From Clostridia bacterium DTU025 (GTDB lineage: Bacteria; Bacillota; DTU025), in assembly GCA_001513145.1 (NCBI GenBank), contig LFSP01000023.1:55500-106044 (forward strand): 50,545 nt of DNA, read 5' to 3'. Positions 1 through 7,602 of the stretch are shown in pieces (the first letter of the stretch is position 1; the number at the start of each line of letters is the position of its first letter). The notes below the pieces were generated by a model. The model made no database searches. It had not been told where the DNA came from and saw only the letters and a list, made by a program, of their open reading frames with translations. The translations under genes and the position numbers were made by a program.

Positions 1-63
1 TAAAGAATAGCATACACGCAGTATGTTCCCATTGCAAGCACTTCTCGGAGTACTTCGAACATG

Positions 64-459
64 TCACCGCCGAGGAAATCGCAGGATGCCGCCTTCCAGC
101 GCCCCTCGCACCGCCGCGCCGGCCAGCATGGACGCCAGGCACAGGGGCAGGAAGACCACGATAACCACCGCCATAGAATGACGTATCACGCTGAACGCCA
201 CAGCCCACTCCTCCTCGGCGGGCACCGGCAAGCTCACGATCCACGCAGCCAGGATCGGAGCGCCCACTATGGATATGGCGGCCGTGCCCAGCAGGCGTTC
301 GGGGGTCATGCCCCGCAGGCCGCAGGCAAACCAGGCCAGGGCCACCGGCAGGAACGGCACCCATACCGGCAGCGTCAGGAAGGACCTAGCCGACAGGGCC
401 GCACACGCCACGGCGCAGCACAGCATGGCCCCTATACCGAAAGCCAAGACGACTCTCAT
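64..459 (-). CDS. small polytopic membrane protein, unknown function
   Basis: This 131-residue protein is almost entirely hydrophobic. About four membrane-spanning stretches are visible (roughly residues 4-22, 30-48, 57-77 and 92-115), and it ends in a basic tail (RFPRR). I do not recognise a family. The ATG overlaps the stop of the upstream gene in an ATGA arrangement and a GGGGGAG sequence precedes it closely, so it is probably translated by coupling. It is the last of three genes read on the minus strand from 1496. The two upstream products are a single-pass membrane protein and an exported thioredoxin-fold protein, so an envelope role is likely. The function is not assignable from sequence. 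Confidence 0.6.
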   Translation of the reverse strand: MRVVLAFGIGAMLCCAVACAALSARSFLTLPVWVPFLPVALAWFACGLRGMTPERLLGTAAISIVGAPILAAWIVSLPVPAEEEWAVAFSVIRHSMAVVIVVFLPLCLASMLAGAAVRGALEGGILRFPRR

Positions 460-965
460 CTTGCTCCCCCCATGTCCACATCGCCAGTGAGCGGCACCCG
501 CGCCGGAAGCACTCTGCCAGGTAAGTACAGCCTGACAACGAGCCTGCCGTCAACCTGCAGCCACCTGCTGGATCTCACGTCCGGCCAGTGCTCCTTGTGG
601 ATCTCCGAGTAAAGGGCCATCTCAGCCGTAACCCCATGCTCGTCCCAGTGGGTGATGCCCTCAGGCACCACGATGCGATAGGAGCCCACATCGCCATGGG
701 CACCTTTCAGGGTGAACTCAACCGACTGGATCTCAGCGCGATAGCCCACGGCAGGCGCGGTGAAACGGATGTCCATGTAGAGCTCACCGCTGGTACCATG
801 CGGCTTGATGGAGGCGGACACCAGCGACGCCTTCACCTCGGAAGTCCATCTCAGATACTTCAGATAATTGGCACCGGTGCTCAGCGCCATTGTCACTGAC
901 GCCAGGACCGCAACCACGAGCATGGCCCGGGCGAGGTTCTCGACGGTGGCCTCGCGATGGATCAT
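456..965 (-). CDS. single-pass membrane protein with extracytoplasmic domain, unknown
   Basis: The protein has 169 residues. One hydrophobic stretch (about residues 11-30) follows a short N-terminus. The remaining ~135 residues alternate hydrophobic and polar positions, as expected of a beta-rich domain outside the membrane. No cysteine pairs or catalytic motifs are visible, and I do not recognise the family. A GGAGGAG sequence lies 11 bases upstream of the ATG, a slightly long spacing. It sits 21 bases after the thioredoxin-like gene and overlaps the next gene by four bases, so the three form an operon. Confidence 0.6.
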   Translation of the reverse strand: MIHREATVENLARAMLVVAVLASVTMALSTGANYLKYLRWTSEVKASLVSASIKPHGTSGELYMDIRFTAPAVGYRAEIQSVEFTLKGAHGDVGSYRIVVPEGITHWDEHGVTAEMALYSEIHKEHWPDVRSSRWLQVDGRLVVRLYLPGRVLPARVPLTGDVDMGGAR

Positions 966-986
966 CCGGCGACCATCTCCTCCACA

Positions 987-1496
987 CTAGAGTAGCGTGG
1001 CAACTCTCTGTTTCACTGCCGCCTCAACTGACTTATCCCAGCCTCCGTAGGCCGAGTCGATATCACCGGACCGGTCCACTATGAACACAGCGGGAACTCC
1101 CTGAAGCCTGTACGCAGCGGCTGCGTTTGGCCCGACGGCCCCTCCCACCAGAGGGAACGTCAGGCCGAGGCTGGCCCTTACCGTGTTCATGGAACTAGAC
1201 GATTCGCCCGCGTCGTTGACTCCCACGCACACGAGGCCCTTGGACCGGTATTCTCGGTACACACGCTCGATGCCTGACAACGCGTCAAGGGACAGGCGGT
1301 ACCTGCTGTTCCAGAAGGCAACCACCGTCACTTGCCCGGCGACCGGCACGTCCACGCGCACCCCGTCCGCAGCCGTTCCGCTGATCCTAGGGGCCGCCGA
1401 CCCCACCAACGAGGCAGGCTGCGAGCATGCGCTCCACGGGACCGCCAGGAGCAATGCCAACATACCTGCCAGGCAGACATGCATGTGCCTATTCAC
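987..1496 (-). CDS. exported thioredoxin-fold (TlpA/redoxin-like) protein lacking the CxxC
   Basis: The predicted protein has 169 residues from a GTG start with GGGAGGT eight bases upstream; the open frame extends seven codons further. The N-terminus is a signal sequence ending near WSACSQP, possibly a weak lipobox. The rest follows the TlpA/AhpC-TSA pattern: a 'G..AP' strand, a 'VVAFWNS' strand, a 'VCVGVNDA' strand, the cis-proline segment 'GVPAVFIVDRSG' and a closing 'GGWD'. In active members the 'FW' is followed by a CxxC-type redox motif. Here the stretch reads FWNSRYRLSL with no cysteine. The fold assignment is fairly secure, but thiol-disulfide exchange by the usual site is not possible. 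It may be a binding or structural relic. It heads an operon with two membrane proteins. Confidence 0.7.
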   Translation of the reverse strand: MNRHMHVCLAGMLALLLAVPWSACSQPASLVGSAAPRISGTAADGVRVDVPVAGQVTVVAFWNSRYRLSLDALSGIERVYREYRSKGLVCVGVNDAGESSSSMNTVRASLGLTFPLVGGAVGPNAAAAYRLQGVPAVFIVDRSGDIDSAYGGWDKSVEAAVKQRVATLL

Positions 1497-1547
1497 CGCA
1501 CAGCACCTCCCTAGCACTTACTACACATGTTAGACGATGCCAGGGTT

Positions 1548-2594
1548 TCAGGGTTTCACTGTATGGCGAAGGATGCTCCATACAGATCTGCCCAGCGACT
1601 CGCACCACCGGTAATCCCCGTCCCAGTCCGCAGCCGGCTCCTTCAGGAACCGTTCGAACTTGTTCACCTGCGCGTCCATGTTGTCCGCAAAGTGAAGGAT
1701 ACAGGCCTCTATGGTGGCAGGCTCCACGGGGGAGCCCCATTCTTTCGTCCCATGGTGGCTCACGATCAGGTGCTGCATGTACAGCGCCATCCTTTGGTCC
1801 CAACACCCGCTGTCGCAGCTTGCCTTGTTGGGGCAGCCATCCACCAACGACCTTATTCGGCACGCCACCTGATCAGCCCCAAGCACCAGGTGGTCGGCGG
1901 CTACTCCCTGCAGGCTCATGCTTGTGATGCCCTTCGTCCTGTCGTATACGTAGCTCGAAAGCTTGCCCACATCGTGGAGCAGCGCGCCTGCAATAAGGAA
2001 GTCGCGGTCAACGTTGTGGTACTGAGATGCCGCAAGGATGCACAGCTGCAGCACGCCGACGGTGTGCTCCAACAGCCCCCCGCAGTAGGAGTGATGGTGA
2101 CGAACCGCCGCGGGCCATGTCCGGAAGGTCCCGGCGAACTCGGGATCGTGGAAGAACGACTCCAGCAGGCACCGCACGGGTCGTCGCTGCACCGAGGCGA
2201 TGGCGTCCATCAGTACGCCCCACATCTCGTCAATGCTCTTGTCGGTGGCCGAAACGAAATCTCCCGGGCAAACCTGTGCCTCGTCCACCACCGACGACGC
2301 CCGCAGGAAGACTGACCAGTCCATGGCCACCTGCAGCCGCCCTCCGAACTCGGTAACGGTGACTCCAGACAGACGAATGAACGATCCCGGCCCCATGGCT
2401 CTATCTGCCCCACCGGTGTAGTTCCAGAGTTTGAGGTTGATCTCGCCCGTCCGGTCAGAGAGCTTCACATCCAGGTACGGCTGGCCGTTCTTGCCCTGCC
2501 GCTGTTGGAGCTCGGTCACCATGAACACCGTGTTGACGGGATCGCCGACCTTGAGGTCGGATATGAACTGCGTTTTCCCACAGAGTGCGCTCAT
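1548..2594 (-). CDS. yhaM: 3'-5' exoribonuclease YhaM-like (OB fold plus HD domain)
   Basis: The protein has 348 residues, close to the usual YhaM length. The N-terminal ~120 residues form an OB-type nucleic-acid-binding domain (DVKLSDRTGEINLKLW). The C-terminal part is an HD phosphohydrolase domain: HHHSYCGGLLEHT supplies metal ligands, LLHDVGKL is the HD doublet, and SHHG and FADNMDAQ are later ligand motifs. YhaM-family proteins are cytoplasmic 3'-to-5' exonucleases acting on RNA and DNA ends in Bacillota. The gene is the last of the gdpD-MFS-hom-ndk-yhaM string and overlaps ndk by four bases. Family assignment is confident; substrate preference is inferred from the family. Confidence 0.87.
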   Translation of the reverse strand: MSALCGKTQFISDLKVGDPVNTVFMVTELQQRQGKNGQPYLDVKLSDRTGEINLKLWNYTGGADRAMGPGSFIRLSGVTVTEFGGRLQVAMDWSVFLRASSVVDEAQVCPGDFVSATDKSIDEMWGVLMDAIASVQRRPVRCLLESFFHDPEFAGTFRTWPAAVRHHHSYCGGLLEHTVGVLQLCILAASQYHNVDRDFLIAGALLHDVGKLSSYVYDRTKGITSMSLQGVAADHLVLGADQVACRIRSLVDGCPNKASCDSGCWDQRMALYMQHLIVSHHGTKEWGSPVEPATIEACILHFADNMDAQVNKFERFLKEPAADWDGDYRWCESLGRSVWSILRHTVKP

Positions 2595-3040
2595 CTACAG
2601 CCCTCATTCCTCTCATCGCCTGCTCCCGAGAAGAAGCGCCCTATCTCCATCCTGGCGGCGCTCTCGCTGTCGGCAGCATGCACCAGATTGTACCTGATGG
2701 AGGTTGCCAAGTCGCCTCTGATGCTGCCGCGTTCCGCCTTCATCGGGTCGGTGGCTCCCACGATCCTTCTCGCGGCCTGCACGGCATTGGGCGCCTCCAG
2801 CACCATGCCCACCACTGGCCCCGAAGTCATATAGGCGACTATCTCGGGAAAGAACGGCTCGTTGGCAAGGTGCGGGTAGTGCTCGGCCACATCGGCTTCG
2901 GCAAGTCGCCTGGAATCCATGCGCCGCACGACGAAACCCTGCCTCTCGAACCTGGATACTATCTCGCCCACCAGGCGGCGCTGTACTGCGTCGGGCTTGA
3001 TGAGCACGAACGTTTGACCCACAGTTGTATGCCCCTCCAT
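2591..3040 (-). CDS. ndk: nucleoside diphosphate kinase
   Basis: The protein has 149 residues, the normal size. It transfers the gamma phosphate of ATP to nucleoside diphosphates through a phosphohistidine. The key residues are present: Lys15 in FVLIKPDAV, the Arg/Thr-containing region TDPMKAERGSIRGD, and the catalytic His121 in NLVHAADS (usually N.VHGSDS, so one glycine is alanine here). It starts two bases after hom and its stop overlaps the yhaM start, so it is translated as part of that operon. The assignment is secure. Confidence 0.95.
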   Translation of the reverse strand: MEGHTTVGQTFVLIKPDAVQRRLVGEIVSRFERQGFVVRRMDSRRLAEADVAEHYPHLANEPFFPEIVAYMTSGPVVGMVLEAPNAVQAARRIVGATDPMKAERGSIRGDLATSIRYNLVHAADSESAARMEIGRFFSGAGDERNEGCR

Positions 3041-3042
3041 GG

Positions 3043-4107
3043 CTACCGGCCCCCCTGCCTATGCCTGAAGAGTTCAGCGAGGTTCACGAGGTCCCTCAGC
3101 GCTGAGCCCGCCGCAGCGGTCAGGCCGCCCGCTCCTCCCGCCATCACCAGCTCCCCGAAGAGATCCGTGGTGAACCGCACCGCCTTGGCGTCCTCTCTGA
3201 CCTGGGCGAAGAAGTCCCTGTGAGGCAGGGGCGCCGGCGCGACCTCGATCCGAACGTCGTCGCCAACCAGTGCCGCCTTGCCCACCAGCTTGACGCTGCG
3301 TCCTTCCATGGCCCACGTGGCGATCTGACGTCTGGTTATGCCGGTGATGCCCGTGATCCTCACGTCGCTCAGCCTCTTTCTGGCATTCATCGCGGCGTTC
3401 GCAAGGATCAGCACCTTGCACGCTGTGTCGATTCCCGTAACGTCCCTCTCGGGGTCCGACTCCGCCAGGCCCATGGCTCTGGTGCGCTGAAGAGCGTCTT
3501 CGTAGGAGAGGCCTTCGTCTGACATGGCAGTCAAGATGTAATTCGTGGTCGAGTTCAGTATACCCTCAATTGACTGGACTTCGGCGCCGGCCAGGCTCAC
3601 CCTGATGGTGTCGATGGTGGGCAGCCCGGCGGCGGTGGCCCCGCTGAACTTGAGCTGCACCGAGTGCCTGCGAGCTGCCTCCACGAGCCCGTAGAAGTCG
3701 GCCACAAGCGGAGCCTTGCTGAGGGTCACGATATGGCAGCCCATGGCGGTCGCCTTGAGCAGGCGGGAAAGCCCAGGCTCGCCCGTGTCAAGGTCAGACC
3801 ATGTGGCGTCCACTATGACCGTGGGCCCCGCGCCGTCGATCCATGGGAGGATCCACTTCGACAGGTCCTCGGGATCGCCCTCGCGGAATCCTTCCTGGCT
3901 GCTCAGATGGGCCAACCGGGATCGCTCCGACAGCTCCCTCTCGCTGAACCCACGGGGCTCGACGACGCCTCCTGTGGAAGTGACTATCGCGAACACCTTT
4001 GCGTCGATGCGGTGCCGCGCCTTCAGGTACGGGCCCTTCGCCGCCAGCACCCTCGCGAACTCCCGGCCTACATTGCCGAAGCCGTACAGGCATATCTTGA
4101 TCTGCAC
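3043..4107 (-). CDS. hom: homoserine dehydrogenase, short form without ACT domain
   Basis: This enzyme reduces aspartate semialdehyde to homoserine in the threonine/methionine branch. The NAD(P)-binding glycine motif GFGNVG lies near residue 10. The catalytic region is clear: FSGATAAGLPTIDTIR, GILNSTTNYIL and LAESDPERDVTGIDTACK. The protein is about 354 residues and lacks the C-terminal ACT domain of feedback-regulated forms. I chose the GTG at 4107 because AAGGAG lies eight bases upstream and the Rossmann fold begins at once. ATG codons at 4125 and 4155 are alternatives, the latter overlapping the MFS gene. No thrB or thrC lies in the window. Confidence 0.88.
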   Translation of the reverse strand: MQIKICLYGFGNVGREFARVLAAKGPYLKARHRIDAKVFAIVTSTGGVVEPRGFSERELSERSRLAHLSSQEGFREGDPEDLSKWILPWIDGAGPTVIVDATWSDLDTGEPGLSRLLKATAMGCHIVTLSKAPLVADFYGLVEAARRHSVQLKFSGATAAGLPTIDTIRVSLAGAEVQSIEGILNSTTNYILTAMSDEGLSYEDALQRTRAMGLAESDPERDVTGIDTACKVLILANAAMNARKRLSDVRITGITGITRRQIATWAMEGRSVKLVGKAALVGDDVRIEVAPAPLPHRDFFAQVREDAKAVRFTTDLFGELVMAGGAGGLTAAAGSALRDLVNLAELFRHRQGGR

Positions 4108-4132
4108 CGGAATTGCTCCTTCCATAGCACCT

Positions 4133-5485
4133 TCATTGCTCCGCCCGGGCCTCAAGGCCAGCTCTTGACGGGTCGCCCCTCCTTACGCGCCCCATGAAAG
4201 CGAAAGCCGCCAGGGCGCACAGTATCGAGAACGGGAAGAGCGCCCTCGTGCCGAACGTGTCCTTCAGAAGCCCAAAGGCCGGTGGGCCGGTAATGGCCGC
4301 CAGCGACGAGAACAGGTAGTAGAGGCCTGTGTAGGCGCCTGTCTGCGCTCTCACGGCCATGTCCACCACCATAGGGTACGAGTTGATGTTGATCAGCGCC
4401 CAGAATACCCCAGCAACGGCCAGCAGCGCAGGCACGATGATGCCGGTCGATCCCAGGAGCCAACCGATAAGGCGCGCCTCTCCTGAGGGGTCGTGGCCCA
4501 GGCCGAACACTGAGTTCAACGCCTCCAGGAGGGGCATACCCAGAGAGTCCCTGGCCAGCAGGCCCAGACCCGCCAGGCACACTGCCAGACCAATGATGCC
4601 GATGCGTATGGTGCGGGCGCGTCCGATGGACGTGGCGATGAAGCCCGCCGGGATGGCGAAAGCCACCAGCGTCACCGAGAAGAACCCCAGGTACGTTGCG
4701 CCAGTAGCTTCCGATACTCCCCACACCTCACGCGCGTAGAGCGTGAAGAAGGCCTCAATGCCGTTCCACGCCACGAACCAGGAGAATATCGCGACGAGCA
4801 TGTACAGGGCACTTTTCTCCGTGTCCGTCAGCACCTGCATAAGGGCGCCAGATATGCCGATGCTCTGACCTGCCTCTCCCGAGGCGCCTTCGACTTCACG
4901 TGGCTCAACAATTCGCCACTTGAGGATGGCCACGGAGAGGATCATGAGAACGGCCCCCATGATAAACGGATACGCCGGATTGAACCTGTAGAGAGCTGAC
5001 CCTGCGAACAGGGCCACCATGGCCCCGACGCCGCCCATCAGGTTGATCACGCCGTTGGCCTTGCTTCTCAGCGGTGGAGGAGTGACGTCAGGCATCAGCG
5101 CCACAGTTGGCGCCCGGAAGATGGCCATGGATACGTTCATGAACAGGATAGCAGTGATGATCGGCACCAGCCAGAGCCTGACGAAAGGTATCAGCGCGAA
5201 GAACGCCGCGCCCAGGGGCATTCCCACCAGGATATAGGGCATGCGTCGACCGTATCGGTTCCAGGTGCGGTCGCTGAGGGCGCCGAAGTAGGGCTGCAGC
5301 GTAACGGCGGCTATGTTGTCGAAGGTCATAATCACTCCAACCAGCGTGCTGGTGTACGCGACGCCAGCCAGGGCGTCGTGGAGAAACACCGGGACGAACG
5401 AGTTGTATATGGTCCAGCACAGGCTGATGGCGAAGAAGCCGAGGCCTAGAACGAACGTCTTGCCGTAATTGAGCCTCTCACTCAC
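4133..5485 (-). CDS. MFS transporter, SLC45/GPH-like
   Basis: The protein has 450 residues with about twelve membrane segments. The loop between segments 2 and 3 carries the major-facilitator signature GALSDRTWNRYGRR. The opening NYGKTFVLGLGFFAISLCW resembles the glycoside/sucrose-type branch of the superfamily. The substrate cannot be read; a sugar or glycoside is a family-based guess. The GTG start overlaps the gdpD stop in GTGA, with AGAGGTGA upstream. It lies between a glycerophosphodiesterase and homoserine dehydrogenase, which does not clarify the cargo. Confidence 0.8.
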   Translation of the reverse strand: MSERLNYGKTFVLGLGFFAISLCWTIYNSFVPVFLHDALAGVAYTSTLVGVIMTFDNIAAVTLQPYFGALSDRTWNRYGRRMPYILVGMPLGAAFFALIPFVRLWLVPIITAILFMNVSMAIFRAPTVALMPDVTPPPLRSKANGVINLMGGVGAMVALFAGSALYRFNPAYPFIMGAVLMILSVAILKWRIVEPREVEGASGEAGQSIGISGALMQVLTDTEKSALYMLVAIFSWFVAWNGIEAFFTLYAREVWGVSEATGATYLGFFSVTLVAFAIPAGFIATSIGRARTIRIGIIGLAVCLAGLGLLARDSLGMPLLEALNSVFGLGHDPSGEARLIGWLLGSTGIIVPALLAVAGVFWALININSYPMVVDMAVRAQTGAYTGLYYLFSSLAAITGPPAFGLLKDTFGTRALFPFSILCALAAFAFMGRVRRGDPSRAGLEARAEQ

Positions 5486-6225
5486 TCGCTGTCACCTCTC
5501 GCGATCTGCACAGCTAGGGCCGGCACGTTGGTTATGATGGCGTCGACCCCGGCGGCCAGCATCCGCCGGATATGTTTCTCGGAGTTCACCGTCCATGGGT
5601 TCACCTGAAGACCTCGCTCGTGCGCCTTCTCCACCATTCTCGGGCACACGGTGTAATGGAGCGGGTGCAGGGCATCGGCACCGACGCGTTCCGCGTAGCT
5701 CCATGGGCCGATGAGGGCGGCCACGTACAGCAGGCCAACTGGGATCTCAGGGGCTATACGCTTCAGTTCCATGAGCGCGTGATGGTTGAAGGACGACACG
5801 ACCACCCTCGCCCCAATCCCTCTGGCCAGGATGAAGTCCGCCACCTTACGTTCGATCCCTGGGTACTGCGTCGTTCCGCTCTTGATCTCGATGTTAATGA
5901 ACGCGGAATCGCCCACCGCTTCCACCACTTCCGCCAGGGTGGGTATGGGCTGCGGTTGAAAGCGCCCTGCGAACCTGGCTGCTGCGTTGAAACGCTTCAG
6001 CTCCCTGAGGGAATACGCTCCCACAGGGCCGCTGCCGTCCGTGGTGCGGTCAAGCGTGTCATCGTGTATCACCACCAGCTCGCCGTCGCGTGACAGGTGA
6101 ACGTCTAGCTCGATACCGTCGGCCCCGCTGGCCATGGCCAGCTCGAAACCGGCAAGCGTGTTCTCTGGAGCTTCGCCCGGAACCCCCCTGTGCCCGAGGA
6201 TCAGCGGAGTCTGATTCATCCGCAT
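5482..6225 (-). CDS. glycerophosphodiester phosphodiesterase
   Basis: The GDPD family hydrolyses deacylated phospholipid head groups to glycerol 3-phosphate and an alcohol. The signature residues are present: GHRGVPGEAPENT (catalytic His and Glu), GIELDVHLSRDG (metal-binding Glu/Asp) and VIHDDTLDRTT (second His). A C-terminal VNPWTVN motif and AGVDAIITN complete the TIM barrel. The chosen ATG at 6225 (MRMNQTP) follows a GGGAGGGG sequence. The longer frame to 6306 would add 27 basic residues and overlap the upstream gene, so I reject it. No signal peptide is seen, so the enzyme is probably cytoplasmic. First gene of the operon running down to yhaM. Confidence 0.9.
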   Translation of the reverse strand: MRMNQTPLILGHRGVPGEAPENTLAGFELAMASGADGIELDVHLSRDGELVVIHDDTLDRTTDGSGPVGAYSLRELKRFNAAARFAGRFQPQPIPTLAEVVEAVGDSAFINIEIKSGTTQYPGIERKVADFILARGIGARVVVSSFNHHALMELKRIAPEIPVGLLYVAALIGPWSYAERVGADALHPLHYTVCPRMVEKAHERGLQVNPWTVNSEKHIRRMLAAGVDAIITNVPALAVQIARGDSE

Positions 6226-6298
6226 CCACCACGCCCCTCCCTCTCTTCTCACTGGCAACTGCGCCTTGGGCCGTGATCGCGGCACCACTCTGCGAGTA

Positions 6299-7390
6299 TT
6301 AGACACCCGGCACCGAAATCCTCTGCACAGCTACGAGCCGCCCTCCGCGGACCTCCATGCCCAGCCCCATGCCTGCCAGTATCCTCAGGGCCGCGGCTGC
6401 CGCAGACAGCCTTGCGGCGCGGCTCCGAGGCTCAGTGCCCTCGGCACCAGCAGCCCAGCCGGCGTTCTCCAGCTGATGCAGGAGCTTCGCAAGCTCAACC
6501 TCGCTTTCGGCCCTTGCCGCGGCGAGCCTCAGCTCGGCATCGCCGAGCCCACGGCCTACTCCTGCCTCCTGCATGGCGCGGCCTGACAGGCCCAGAGGTA
6601 TCTCCAGCCTCACCCCTGCCACGGGACCAGGCTCGCCAACAGGCCATGCCAGGTCCAATGCCACGCTGGCCCTGGTAGCGGCTCCGAGCCAGGCTGTGGA
6701 CCGCGCACAATGCATCTCGATGATGGCGGCCAGAACGTCCGGATCGTTCTCCACCCATTCGCGGACTATCCCATCTATGGGCTGTGCCTGGACCAGGTGT
6801 ATCACGGCGTCGAGTTCATCCGCACACACGCTGAAGCAGCCTGCGGTGCTTGCGGGCAATCCCAGCGCCGCCGCGGCCTGCGCCCGCAGGCTGGCGGCCA
6901 AGGTTCCGCCGTCCGCCTCCGCCAACAGCTCAGCCTGGGCCAGGAGGTCCAGCACTCTGGCGCCTGCCTCCGCTTCCTGCCTCAGTTGCGCCGCCTGCCC
7001 GGCCCGCTGGCGCAGCCGCCCGGCCGCCCCTCCCATCGCAGCGTCCGCCAGAGCCTCAACCGGCAATGAGACGCTCAGCCGGGCGCAACCATGGGAATCG
7101 TAGGACGCCATGGCTACCAGTCCGTGTTCAGTCTGCGCGTAAAGGGAAGCCCGCCACTGCGAGCCCAGCATCTCAGCCTCCAGTCTCACAGGATAACAGG
7201 AATTGCCTGAGGCACTTTCCACCGCATCGCTCACCCTGGCCACCGCCGCGGCCCTGCGCAGGATCTCGAGGAGCTCCACAGGTTCAGTGCTAGCCCCTAC
7301 CAGGCAGGGTAAACCAAGTGTCGCCGCGCACACTGCAGCCGAGCAGGCGGCGCCCATCAGAGCTCGCCTCAGTGTGCCATGCAGTCCCAC
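6299..7390 (-). CDS. exported coiled-coil protein, divergent TolC-like
   Basis: The protein is about 363 residues from a GTG start with GGAGGT eight bases upstream. A signal peptide spans roughly the first 30 residues (ending LPCLVGAS). The mature part shows two halves, each with a beta-type stretch followed by long alanine/glutamate-rich helices. Examples are GCARLSVSLPVEAL followed by GRLRQRAGQAAQLRQEAEAG, and GVRLEIPLGLSG followed by AELRLAAARAESEVELAK. A segment NDPDVLAAIIEMHCARS precedes the second half, much like the NPEL..A repeats of TolC-family proteins. I take it as a divergent or shortened relative of outer-membrane efflux proteins. This rests on pattern alone; an unrelated coiled-coil exported protein remains possible. 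The start region faces the PLP-enzyme gene. Confidence 0.45.
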   Translation of the reverse strand: MGLHGTLRRALMGAACSAAVCAATLGLPCLVGASTEPVELLEILRRAAAVARVSDAVESASGNSCYPVRLEAEMLGSQWRASLYAQTEHGLVAMASYDSHGCARLSVSLPVEALADAAMGGAAGRLRQRAGQAAQLRQEAEAGARVLDLLAQAELLAEADGGTLAASLRAQAAAALGLPASTAGCFSVCADELDAVIHLVQAQPIDGIVREWVENDPDVLAAIIEMHCARSTAWLGAATRASVALDLAWPVGEPGPVAGVRLEIPLGLSGRAMQEAGVGRGLGDAELRLAAARAESEVELAKLLHQLENAGWAAGAEGTEPRSRAARLSAAAAALRILAGMGLGMEVRGGRLVAVQRISVPGV

Positions 7391-7536
7391 TCTGCCCACC
7401 TCCAACTTGCACCTGAACTTCCATCGTGTGGCTTGTACTATACCGTCCTGGTGCGACCGGCACCATCGCCCGAAAGGAGGAATTCCGAAGGTTTCGGCTC
7501 TGATGGGCCCCGCACTGGCGCCTGACGGCGGACGGC

Positions 7537-7565
7537 TTGACAACGCCTGTCAGTCCGGATAGCTT
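7537..7565 (+). promoter_or_regulatory. candidate sigma-A promoter for the PLP-enzyme gene
   Basis: A perfect -35 box TTGACA (7537-7542) is followed after 17 bases by TAGCTT (7560-7565), a weak -10. It lies about 40 bases upstream of the ATG at 7603. On the opposite strand, TATAGT (7437-7442) could serve the divergent gene at 7390. Confidence 0.45.
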
Positions 7566-7602
7566 GGAAATGCCAGGATAGATAGAACTGGGGGCGATCC
7601 TG

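Noticed and set aside
1527-2315. A 262-codon frame antisense to yhaM
   Set aside because: It is opposite the OB and HD domains of yhaM and translates into His/Arg-rich sequence without family signs.
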